The position numbers and the translations under genes were made by a program. 64,000 bases of DNA from Manihot esculenta (taxonomy: Eukaryota; Streptophyta; Magnoliopsida; Malpighiales; Euphorbiaceae): positions 3,009,586-3,073,585 of the forward strand of contig NC_035164.2 of the NCBI RefSeq assembly GCF_001659605.2. The letters are read 5' to 3'. The notes under the pieces are model-generated. The model did no database searches, was not told the DNA's origin, and saw only the letters and a list, made by a program, of their open reading frames with translations. Each line of letters starts with the position of its first letter. Position 1 is the first letter of the stretch. Positions 33,857 to 43,877 of this stretch are shown here, piece by piece.

Positions 33857-35327
33857 ATGCACTTCTTACTTTCATTTTTTTTTAGCACTGTTATTTCTTT
33901 GTAAGTAATACAAGATACTTTTTTATTCCATCTTTCTTACCACTATTATTTCTTGCAACCCTCTCCTAACTTAGCTTCTGGTGGTAATTATTTTTGGATG
34001 ATTTTGTATGTTAAACTACGAGCGAAACTGATTTAGTTCGACAAACTGAACTGAATACTGCAAGGTTTCATAACATTTTTTATCACTTAAGAACCGTGAT
34101 AGTTGTATTCCAGTTGCTCCACCGGTGTCCGCTTTCAGCAAAATTGCTTCTCTCACAATAAACTGCCAAGCGAGTACCTTTTTCAAAAGGTTGGCCAAAT
34201 GGGCTATGGAGAGTGGCCCATTTAGCCACTTCTTGCATTTTACAGACAAACTTAATGCTTTAAAGGCACAATTAGTCTTTTAATCCATAGGAAAGGCTAA
34301 AATTACAAAGAAAAGGCCCAATTTTTTCAATCTTTCAATTTTATTTTTTATTTTTTCTTATTTTTAATTTTTATTTTCATTTTTTATGGTATGAAAAATA
34401 TTTCTCCAATAATTAAAAATTAATTAAAATCCTATAAAACCATGATATAATTTTCATCATTGGGTTTTCACTGATTTAGATGTACATATACTCAAGGGTA
34501 TAAAAATTAGGGGTATATAGATTGCACTCCACTTTAACAAAGACCCGATGATATTTAGGGTTTTGTCAAAGTGCCTCTGTCACAAAATGAGGTTTGAGCT
34601 CACCACCTCCTATAACTTATTCAGTTTTTCTTGAGTCAAACCGGAACTTATAGAACAACAACTAAATCATAGTTATAATTGTAGATTTATTTTGTGATTT
34701 TTGAGGTTTGCATATAGATTTTTCCATACTACCTACATATCTTCTATAAGTAAGAATTAAACCCTCCCATAGTTCAAAAAATACCAAACAATCTATATTG
34801 AGTGCAATGCAAAAGCTTTTATGGCTTGCTTACTATAATGCAAAATAAAATTATTGTGATGATGTGATTTCGCATTCAGATTTTTGCGGACTAATTACAT
34901 AGCTTCCGCAAGAAAGAATTAGATACATTGTAGTTTAAAGAACACTAGATTACTTATTTTGACTCTAATGAGAAAGCTTAGGGCCTATTTTGTATCCTAA
35001 AACTAAAAATGTGCTATATGTGATTTTGAAATATTTGAGATTTTGTGAATTCAAATTTGAGCATAGCCTAAACTTTCTATGTATCTCCCACAAAGAAGAA
35101 TTAGTACCTCTCGTTATTCGACATAAAAGCTACATTGGTTATCCTAAACTTAGCTGCTACCTATGTATATTATCGTTACTTTATAGGTTATCGTTACTTT
35201 ATAGGTACAACTAAAACCCTATAATGATGCGTGCCTTCTACACCTTGGACAATTGTAGGTGATATGCTAATGCAATCTTCTACGCCTTAGAAAACATAGC
35301 ATAATGATGCATGCCTTCTATATCTTA
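33857..35327. other. AT-rich intergenic DNA
   Basis: No recognised gene. A 16-17-base direct repeat TTATCGTTACTTTATAGG occurs twice in tandem at 35172-35206. Small ORFs lack support. Confidence 0.5.
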
Positions 35328-35990
35328 CACTATAAAAAAATGCTTTTTGAGAGAAAAACTTCTTGTTATAAGTTAAAAATTAATCGTTAATTATTATTAA
35401 CGACTGTAGTTGGCCGTCATTAAAATTGTTATTAGATATTCTCTCAAAATTGTTATTAGATATTCTCTCATTAAAACTTTTAAATACGACATTAAATATA
35501 GGTCGTTATTATTAATAACTAGAATATTGAAATTGGTTGTTAAAAGTATACTATTAACTACTATTATAACTTATAACTGCTTTAATAATTATTAACAAAG
35601 AGAATATGATCATTAAATTTGAATGAGATGATTATTATTTTAAATATAACGATCATTAATATTGTCATTAATAATTATTAATGATAAAAATATTTTATCG
35701 TTAAAAATAATAATAAATAACGAAAAAAAATATGATCGCTTAAATTTAAATTAGATGATCGTTATTTCAAATATAACGGTCATTTATATTTTCGTTAATA
35801 TTTATTACTGACTAAATAATTAGTCATTGATAAGTACGAGAGAATATGATCTTTAAATTTAATTTAAATAACAATTAATATATAATTAGTCATTGAAAAA
35901 AGAAATTATTGTGAATGAAAATATTTAATCGTTAAAAACTGATAATAATAAAAAATAATAATAGATAAAGATAAATGATAACAAAATAAA
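35328..35990 (+). mobile_element. Possible CACTA-type end with subterminal repeats
   Basis: CACTATAAAAAAATGC at 35328 matches the terminal motif of CACTA elements. It is followed by repeated blocks AGAGAATATGATC-TTAAATTT, AATATAACGGTCAT and CGTTAATAATTATTAACGA in both orientations, like the subterminal repeats of that class. No matching TAGTG end was found nearby, so it would be a truncated end. Confidence 0.35.
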
Positions 35991-36651
35991 ATTAATGTTA
36001 TAAATTATCAATTTTTATTAAAAATTATATTAATTATTTATGTTTTAATATAATTGAAGTTAAAATATGCAATTAAAATTTATAAATAAAACTCAATAAC
36101 ATAAAACTCATATATGTAAATCAATAATATTATAAGAATTATTTTAAAAATTAATTAACAGTAAATATTTACATTTGTTTTATGCATGTCAAGGAAATAA
36201 CTAAAAGAATATAAATATTAAAAATAAATCGATAATTATAATATCTCTAATTTTCTTTAAAAAAAATTAAAATAAAATTATTTTATTGTTTTCACCATTT
36301 ACAAAACTAGATCTACCTCAAAGTATAAAAATATAAATTAGATAGTAGAAACTAAATAATTTATATTAATGTAGTGAAATAAACTAATTAGGCTGAAATT
36401 TTTAGCCAATTTTAGATTCAATTCAATTCTCAATTTATATAATGAAAATTTCAAATTTAGATTTGAAAAATTATGGTCTCAATTTATTTCCCCTACTTCT
36501 ACTCTACCCTTTTAAATTAAAAAGCAGTATATTCATTTTCCTTTAATTAAAGGTTTTTAATTTAAATTTTGGGTACTGAATATCTTTAAAAATTTATGAA
36601 GAAACGCTTTACTTCTAATGAAACTGCTTGACGTGAATTCATATTAATAAC
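35991..36651. other. AT-rich intergenic DNA
   Basis: No recognisable gene or element structure. It could be interior of the CACTA-like sequence. Confidence 0.4.
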
Positions 36652-37118
36652 TAGGGGTGAGCATTCGGTCAGTTCGATTCAAAATCGAACTGAACTTAAT
36701 AAACTGAAAATCAAAATTTTAGTGTTTATAAAAATCAAATCGAATTGATTTTGATCAGAATCAAATTGAACTGAACCGGTCTGATTCAGTTCGATTCGGT
36801 TCAGTTTGATCGATTTTAATTTTTAATAATTTTTTATTTTTTGCACTTTATTTTTAATATTTTAAAATTTAATTAAAATATTTTAATCTTAATATGATTT
36901 AATTTCTCTATATAATTGAAAAAACATATTATTATCACTAATCGGTTCGATTTGGTTTTTTCGGTTTTTTCTAATCAAAACTGAACCGAACTGAAATAAA
37001 CGAAATTTCTGAAATTAAAAACTGAACCGAACCGAAATGTATAAAAAACCGAATTAAATTTTCAAATCAATTCGATTCGATCGATTTTTTCAATTTGAAC
37101 CGAATACTGTACACCCTG
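36652..37118. mobile_element. hAT-type MITE, copy 2
   Basis: About 85 percent similar by eye to 33396-33856 along its whole length, starting TAGGGGTGAGCATTCGGT. The right end is mutated to CACCCTG. Flanks TTAATAAC (36644-36651) and TTAATAAA (37119-37126) give a 7-of-8 target duplication, supporting the hAT assignment for the family. Confidence 0.85.
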
Positions 37119-37145
37119 TTAATAAAAAGGAGTGAATTTGGATAC

Positions 37146-38591
37146 TGATAAGCGGTTGTCGAAGCCGTCAAAAATAACCTATTATCAACCAACAAAATAA
37201 ATTTGCAGATAGTGGCAATAGGGTCGAACCACAGGGAATTGACACTAAAGACCTTCCTAATAATGACCAAGGTAAATAGATAACAAATAATTAAAAGAGG
37301 GGGGTTTGATTTGATGAATTAATATTAAACAGCAAAAGAAAGCAATAATTTAAATAGATGAGAATTTCAATGAGAAAGAGATTCTAGCTGAAGTGTGAGT
37401 CTAATTCAATTTGTTCAGAATTGATCATTGATTTATTGGATACTCTTATTTATTTCAATAAGTTAGTTTAGGATGTGGAAGACGCTTCTCACAATCCTAA
37501 TTCCTCCTTAATTCTAATTTGATTAGGAAACGTTCGCTAATCAAACACTAGTTAACAAGTTGCCAAGGAACGTCCTTGGGGCCTTTGGCATCGAACAACT
37601 GTTAACTGCATTAAGACTTAGAGAAACCTAACTCTAACCTTGCCAACCATGTGGTTAAGTTTAGATTATGCAACTTGATTAAATTTGTGTTTAAACAATC
37701 TAAGCAATTACGGACCTAAACCATTCAAACAACATATTACTTATGCAATTAAAAGCAACAGGCCTTAATTGATTCTAAAAGCAAAGCAATAATTATAGAA
37801 AGAATCAGATTGCATAAATATTGAAACAAGCAAGAGTTCAACAATGGAGTATTAAACCTCCCAATTCATCACAATTTTGAATATTCTCAACTTCAACTAG
37901 AAAATAATGAATTTAGCCACTCATGGTGACTAAAATACAAAAATAAAGAAGAAAAGAAAGAAGGAAAGTTTCTGCTGTCTTGCTGGAGAATTTCCGAGGA
38001 TGGCAGATGCTGGAAGAGATGATGAGATGCCTTTGATGCTGCCCTTTTATAGCTGGAGAGTCCCAAGTCCAATTTGATTAGGGTTTTGTAATCTCAATTT
38101 GATTTGGTCTTCTTTGTAGTCTTTGATTCCTCTTTGAATTTTGTGTTTGATTGAGAATGGAACTCTCTAAATGAGGGGCGTGGCTCTTGGGATTGATCTT
38201 GTAGTGTTTGAAGTGGGTTTGGACTTCTTTCCTTTGAATTTGGATTTTCTGCTCTTTTCCCGCCTCTGCTGTATTTTCTGCTATCAAAGTGATTTGGGCA
38301 GATTCTGCGAGTGATTTGGGCAAATCACTTGCTCAATTTGCCCCAATCGCTTCCTGGGGTTCAGTCCAGTTTCTGTCTTTGTCTCTGCGAGTGATTTGGC
38401 CAGTTTCTGCGAGTGATTTGGGCAAATCACTTTGACCCAATCACTTTTCCAGCTTTTTCTTCACTTTTTCTCTAACTTTCCAATTTCTTCATTTTCTGTA
38501 AAAACATGACAAAAGTACAAATTAAGCTAGAAAAATGTGTAAACAAACAGTAATAAATATAATAAAAATGTGGCTAAATTATGCTTGATCA
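37146..38591 (-). repeat. 3' LTR of the Athila-type element
   Basis: 1446 bp, opening TGATAAGCGGTTGTCG on the plus strand and closing TTGATCA. A minus-strand TATAAAAGGGC box (plus 38041-38051) is probably the promoter. The U3 part (about 38290-38450) carries several copies of GTGATTTGGGCAAATCAC. The 81-codon ORF in it is a by-product. Confidence 0.93.
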
Positions 38592-38635
38592 AATACCCCC
38601 ACACCTAGCTTTTTGTTTGTCCTCAAGCAACAAAC
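38592..38635 (-). other. Polypurine tract and adjoining conserved motif
   Basis: The minus strand reads GAGGACAAACAAAAAGC, TAGGTGTGGGGGTATT and then the LTR. This 'GTGGGGG' tract with an upstream TTGAGGACAA is the standard 3' end of Athila/Tat elements. Confidence 0.85.
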
Positions 38636-38904
38636 AACTTAGTCAATCAAGTCCCTTTTTCTTTTGAGCCTAAGTACCACTTAATCAGCCCCCCCCTAGA
38701 CTCCTAAATTGAAACACTACAGTGTAGGATGCATGTACTAAGGTTGTCCCCTTCTTTCCTTGTTTCCTATCGCTCACCATGGCCAAGGGAAAGTTTTTTA
38801 TTTGATCATGCTTATTAATTTATATTAGGTTTAATGCAATCCCTTAAGAGTGACTTGCCCTATTTTAAGCATTTTTAATTACCAGCACTTTTTATCCTTG
38901 CCTG

Positions 38905-39155
38905 AAAAAATCACCAACCTTTTTACGCGATGGTGCATATGGGTGATACACCCCCGGTTACTCAGTTGGTCACTTGTCCAAGTGGCTACTAGCTCTGTTC
39001 ATAATCTTAGACCATCGAAACTTTATTTTATGCTTGAAAAGTCACCAACCTTTTTACGCGACGGTGCACATGGGTAATACACCTCAGGTTACTCAGTTGG
39101 TCACTTGTCCAAGTGACTATCAGCTCAGTTCATAGCCTTAGATCATAGGAACAGG
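38905..39155. repeat. Two tandem units of about 132 bp
   Basis: TCACCAACCTTTTTACGCGA and the following GGTTACTCAGTTGGTCACTT with CTGTCCAAGTG occur at about 38910 and 39042. They lie in the 3' non-coding part of the Athila-type element. Confidence 0.8.
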
Positions 39156-39593
39156 TTGTGCTTTTTGATTTGCTGAGTTTTTCTTTTTCTTTTTCCTTTT
39201 TATATCGATTTGGGCAAATCAACTCAAAGAGAATTACACTAACTTTTATTGCATGTATTTTATTTTCCTTTCCTATTGGCCACAGCAGTTTCAAGAACTC
39301 AATTCAAGAAGAAAAACTTCCTAAGTAAAGGCTACACACTGTGCATGGTTCAATTTAGGTTTAAAGGGTTGGATAATCAATGGGGTCATGAGATAGGAAG
39401 CTCTTTAACCTTGTTATCTATGCTGAGTAGAGCAAAAGTTAAGTCAAAATTCTGTGTGTGTGTGTGAAAAAAAATGTGTGAAAAAAAGAAAAAAAATTTT
39501 GGTGTGTGTTTATGGGGCAAAAAGATGCAAAATGAAACAAAAAAGAAAGCAAAAAGATAATGTAAACAATGCAAAAATATAACCTAGCAGTAA

Positions 39594-39635
39594 ATACCCC
39601 CACACCTATCCCAAACATTGTCCTCAATGTTTAAA
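39594..39635 (-). other. Second, internal polypurine-tract-like motif
   Basis: The minus strand reads ACATTGAGGACAATGTTTGG, then GATAGGTGTGGGGGTATTTA. This is the same composite motif as the functional tract at 38592, but about 1 kb inside the element. It follows the end of the fused coding region. Confidence 0.7.
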
Positions 39636-39745
39636 CATAAATATGAAAAAATTAATAAGGAGAAGGAAAGGGACTGCCTGAGATGTGGGTGATTAGGCCA
39701 AGTGATTTGGGCAAATCACTCGGCCAAATCACTGTCGTGGCTGGT

Positions 39746-41527
39746 CTATTGGCAGAAAAATGGTCCACCAGCAGCTGTAACAAGTGCTCCATATGCTGCA
39801 TTCTGTCCTTGATTCTGGTGAGATGAGCCTCCACCAAAGGGTCTTGAGGTGCCTTTTACGTCCTCCAAGGTCCACCCAATTGCTTTCTTGTGTTTCCTTA
39901 ACATATCAAGGAGCTTTTCTTCTTCCTCCTTGCTGAGTTGGTTGGAAATAATTACTGGAAGTGTATTTTCAACTTCCAAGTAGGCATATTTGAGGTGGCT
40001 GGGCAAGGGCTTCAGATCTAGTGCAGCTGCTATCTGGGACTCTACCTGCTGTCTGCTGATTGATTTGGGCAGATCATCGCTGATGATTTGGGCAGATCGA
40101 CTGCCTATCGTGTCTGTCTGCATTGGTGATTTGGGCAAATTGAATTATGCTTGCACTGATGATTTGGACAGATCGCCTTCTGTCATGTTTGTCTGCTCAC
40201 TGATTTGGGCAAATTGTCTGGGTGATTTGGGCAAATCACTCTCTACCAAGTCTGTCTGCTCTAGTGATTTGGGCAAGACAGGGTCTGTTTGCTTAGGTGA
40301 TTTGGGCAGATCATCTGTTGATTTGGGCAGATCTCCTTCTGTCATTTCTGTCTGCTCACTGATTTGGGCAGATTGCCTGGGTGATTTGGGCAAATCACCT
40401 TTTGTCATTTCTGTCTGCTGGTTGATTTGGGCAGATTGCCTGGGTGATTTGGGCAAATCACTGCCCTGATCACTTTCTGGCAGATTTTCTTCCATGGCCT
40501 GTTTCTTCAATTTTTCAGCCTTACTATCTTGCAGCTCTTTTCCACTCCTCAATGTGATGGCACTAGCATTTTTCCTTGGATTTATCTCAGTTTGGGAAGG
40601 TAGCTTTCCTTGTGGTTCAAGTTTACTCAAGGATGAAGCCATTTGTCCCACTTGTTGCTTCTTTGCTGGTTGTTCAGGAGCTATTTCAGTGGTGTATGTT
40701 GCTGGTTCAGCAAGTGCAACAACTTCTGGTTCAGTTGTGTCAATTTCTGAGGTTGCTGGTGTTTGGACAGCAATAAGGGATGCAATGGTGGCAGATTCAA
40801 CACTTGCTGATTTTTGGACAGCAAGTTCAGCAATTGCTGATGTAATTGTGGAATTTTCAGCAGATGGACAGCAACTGTTGTCTCTATTTGCAGTAGGTTG
40901 GACAGCAGCAAAGTCTGAATTTTTTACAGTAGTTGCTGTCTCTTGGAGGGCAGAAGCTTCAACAAGTGTTGTTTGGGCAGTAGCTGGTTCAGATTCAAGT
41001 GTAGTGGTGATTTGCGCAGTAGATTCAACAGCTCGGTCTGTTTCTTGAGAACCTTCGTCATCGTCCCATAGATCTTGAAGCTCTTCCTCTCTTCTTAATA
41101 TGTATGCGTCCACTGAGTTGACCGCTTGATCCACTTGCTGTTGGAGAATTTTCCCAGAAATTTCCAATTTCCTCACCATCTCTTCAAGTTCCATATTGGA
41201 GTTTTGAGGTGTTGCTTGGGCTTGATAGTTTTGGAAGTAGTCAGCCCTTGCATAGCCATAATTCGGATTGTCCCCCCAACATGGATTGTATTGCAGATCT
41301 CTTTGGTAGTTATGGTAGTGGTCTGTCCTTGTATAGCCATAGCTCAGATTGTCTCCCCAACCTGTATTGTATGTGTCAAGGTAGGGATTATGTCTTGGCT
41401 GTCCATAGAATCCTTCAAATGCATGTGCTTGTTGAAGTTGTTGGGCTTGACCTATACCATAATTTCTCACCATAGAGGTTAGTTCAGAAATTTGAGAAGA
41501 GAGAAAAGACATACTTACCGTAGCCAT
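39746..41527 (-). pseudogene. Fused gag-pol remnant with DLPKS repeats
   Basis: ATG at 41527 opens 460 codons. They hold a Tyr/Gln/Asn-rich N-terminal stretch (YGQPRHNPYLDTYN, WGDNPNYGYARADYFQNY), a helix (MELEEMVRKLEISGKIL), a Thr/Ala/Glu-rich part, the Athila Gag motif ITLRSGKEL, and then about ten DLPKS-containing repeats. One in-frame TAA (40145-40147) interrupts it. The same frame resumes into the pol start LKPLPSHLKYAYL and EEKLLDMLRKHKKAIGWTLE. There the protein breaks off: the next sense-like stretch, LVEAHLTRIKDRMQHMEHLL, is in another frame, which marks the deletion joint. The usual Gag capsid part and all catalytic domains are missing. Confidence 0.8.
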
Positions 41528-41630
41528 GCTTGTAAGGTCTTAGCAGTGCGTTCAATTTCTGGATCGTAAAGAATAGCTTCTTTACGATCAGCCCTGGTCA
41601 TAAAAGGAAAATATGTTAGTTTAAATCAAT

Positions 41631-41648
41631 TCCCCGGCAACGGCGCCA
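41631..41648 (-). other. Primer-binding site
   Basis: The minus strand reads TGGCGCCGTTGCCGGGGA five bases inside the 5' LTR end. This is the conserved site of Athila/Tat elements, complementary to the 3' end of a tRNA (tRNA-Asp in the literature). Confidence 0.9.
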
Positions 41649-41653
41649 ATTTT

Positions 41654-43099
41654 TGATAAGCGGTTGTCGAAGCCGTCAAAAATAACCTATTATCAACCAA
41701 CAAAATAAATTTGCAGATAGTGGCAATAGGGTCGAATCACAGGGAATTGACACTAAAGACCTTCCTAATAATGACCAAGGTAAATAGATAACAAATAATT
41801 AAAAGAGGGGGGTTTGATTTGATGAATTAATATTAAACAGCAAAAGAAAGCAATAATTTAAATAGATGAGAATTTCAATGAGAAAGAGATTCTAGCTGAA
41901 GTGTGAGTCTAATTCAATTTGTTCAGAATTGATCATTGATTTCTTGGATACTCTTATTTATTTCAATAAGTTAGTTTAGGATGTGGAAGACGCTTCTCAC
42001 AATCCTAATTCCTCCTTAATTCTAATTTGATTAGGAAACGTTCGCTAATCAAACACTAGTTAACAAGTTGCCAAGAAACGTCCTTGGGGCCTTTGGCATC
42101 GAACAACTGTTAACTACATTAAGACTTAGAGAAACCTAACTCTAACCTTGCCAACCGTGTGGTTAAGTTTAGATTATGCAACTTGATTAAATTTGTGTTT
42201 AAACAATCTAAGCAATTACGGACCTAAACCATTCAAACAACATATTACTTATGCAATTAAAAGCAACAGGCCTTAATTGATTCTAAAAGCAAAGCAATAA
42301 TTATAGAAAGAATCAGATTGCATAAATATTGAAACAAGCAAGAGTTCAACAATGGAGTATTAAACCTCCCAATTCATCACAATTTTGAATATTCTCAACT
42401 TCAACTAGAAAATAATGAATTTAGCCACTCATGGTGACTAAAATACAAAAATAAAGAAGAAAAGAAAGAAGGAAAGTTTCTGCTGTCTTGCTGGAGAATT
42501 TCCGAGGATGGCAGATGCTGGAAGAGATGATGAGATGCCTTTGATGCTGCCCTTTTATAGCTGGAGAGTCCCAAGTCCAATTTGATTAGGGTTTTGTAAT
42601 CTCAATTTGATTTGGTCTTCTTTGTAGTCTTTGATTCCTCTTTGAATTTTGTGTTTGATTGAGAATGGAACTCTCTAAATGAGGGGCGTGGCTCTTGGGA
42701 TTGATCTTGTAGTGTTTGAAGTGGGTTTGGACTTCTTTCCTTTGAATTTGGATTTTCTGCTCTTTTCCCGCCTCTGCTGTATTTTCTGCTATCAAAGTGA
42801 TTTGGGCAGATTCTGCGAGTGATTTGGGCAAATCACTTGCTCAATTTGCCCCAATCGCTTCCTGGGGTTCAGTCCAGTTTCTGTCTTTGTCTCTGCGAGT
42901 GATTTGGCCAGTTTCTGCGAGTGATTTGGGCAAATCACTTTGACCCAATCACTTTTCCAGCTTTTTCTTCACTTTTTCTCTAACTTTCCAATTTCTTCCT
43001 TTTCTGTAAAAACATGACAAAAGTACAAATTAAGCTAGAAAAATGTGTAAACAAACAGTAATAAATATAATAAAAATGTGGCTAAATTATGCTTGATCA
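41654..43099 (-). repeat. 5' LTR of the Athila-type element
   Basis: Same length as the other LTR. Differences noted by eye are GAACC/GAATC, TTATTGG/TTCTTGG, CAAGGAA/CAAGAAA, ACTGCAT/ACTACAT, ACCATGT/ACCGTGT and TTCATTT/TTCCTTT. TATAAAAGGGC on the minus strand is also conserved at about 42549-42559. Confidence 0.93.
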
Positions 43100-43104
43100 G
43101 ATAC

Positions 43105-43877
43105 CAAATTAAAAATCTAAGAATTATAACTTTAAAGGATATAGCCCATGTTGGGATACATGGAACTTCTGCATCCCATGACATGCTTGGAGGGACAGAA
43201 GGTGAATCTGATAATCAAAATGTTCCACCTTCTAAAAGCTTAGGAAATTTTTCAATATAAAAAATGAATTCTCCATTTATCTATTTTAAAATATTCACTT
43301 TCTTAACTGAAAATATTATATTTTAGTGTATAACTTATTTTTAGGTCTCTTTTCTACTTTATTTGAATTAAAAAGATATTTTCAAATATTTTTGTTTAGT
43401 TTTGGATTACATCGTTACCACTATAAGCCATATGATAATAATAAATAGATTTGTATATATTGGAAAGAGACGTACCATTTAGTAGTGTAATTCTATTTGT
43501 TTGTTTATTAATTATTTATTTTTGGATTGAATATTAATGGACTCTAATTAGAAAACAAGTCTTGCATCCAATATTATTTTTTACGAGCTAAGTCAAAATT
43601 ATTTTTGAGATTGTTTCGTAGTGAATTTCAATTTATTCAACTGATTTGCATCTAATCCATGTATATATACCTCACTCGATGTTATATAATAAAGTTTAGA
43701 TCCTAATCAATGCAAGAGCCTTTAAGTTTTTAAAAAATATTTTTGCGTGAAAAATATTTTTTAGAGAAAATATTTTTGCGTAAAAAATATTTTTATGTGA
43801 AAAATATTTTTCAACAAAATAATTTATTTTTTATTATTTAATTTTAATTTAAAAAATAAAATTTATTAATAAATTTA
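43105..43877. other. Flanking DNA with a short unexplained ORF
   Basis: Right of the Athila insertion the frame reads LKDIAHVGIHGTSASHDMLGG and so on, ending at 43260. It has codon-like composition but no family that I know. The insertion sits at its left edge, so it could be a fragment of a disrupted exon. The rest is AT-rich. Confidence 0.3.

Larger units (their letters stand above)
38290..40465. repeat. Dispersed palindromic motif GTGATTTGGGCAAATCAC
   Basis: About twenty full or partial copies of this 18-mer (8-bp arms GTGATTTG and CAAATCAC, GG spacer) occur in U3 (38290-38450, repeated in the other LTR at about 42798-42960) and across the interior (39206, 39701, 40061-40465). In the coding region the minus strand translates it as SDLPKSP. 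Variants replace CAAATCAC with CAGATC or CAGATTG. Confidence 0.9.
37146..43099 (-). mobile_element. Young non-autonomous Athila-type gypsy element
   Basis: Two 1446-bp LTRs (TGATAAGC...GCTTGATCA) differ at about six positions by eye. A perfect 5-bp target duplication GATAC (37141-37145, 43100-43104) flanks the element. On the minus strand the order is LTR, primer site TGGCGCCGTTGCCGGGGA, partial gag-pol ORF, deletion of RT, RNase H and integrase, a 3' non-coding region, a polypurine tract and LTR. The gag motif LPSQTEINPRKNASAITLRS and the pol motif LKPLPSHLKYAYL are those of the Athila/Tat branch. It must be moved by proteins from a relative. It landed 28 bp from the MITE at 36652. Confidence 0.93.

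Noticed and set aside
38078..38323. 81-codon ORF found identically at 38078-38323 and 42586-42831
   Set aside because: It lies in the two LTR copies; identity reflects LTR identity, and part of it is the palindromic motif.
40494..41482. Plus-strand ORFs of 60-184 codons
   Set aside because: They are antisense shadows of the gag-pol remnant of the Athila-type element, whose minus-strand frame carries the recognisable motifs.
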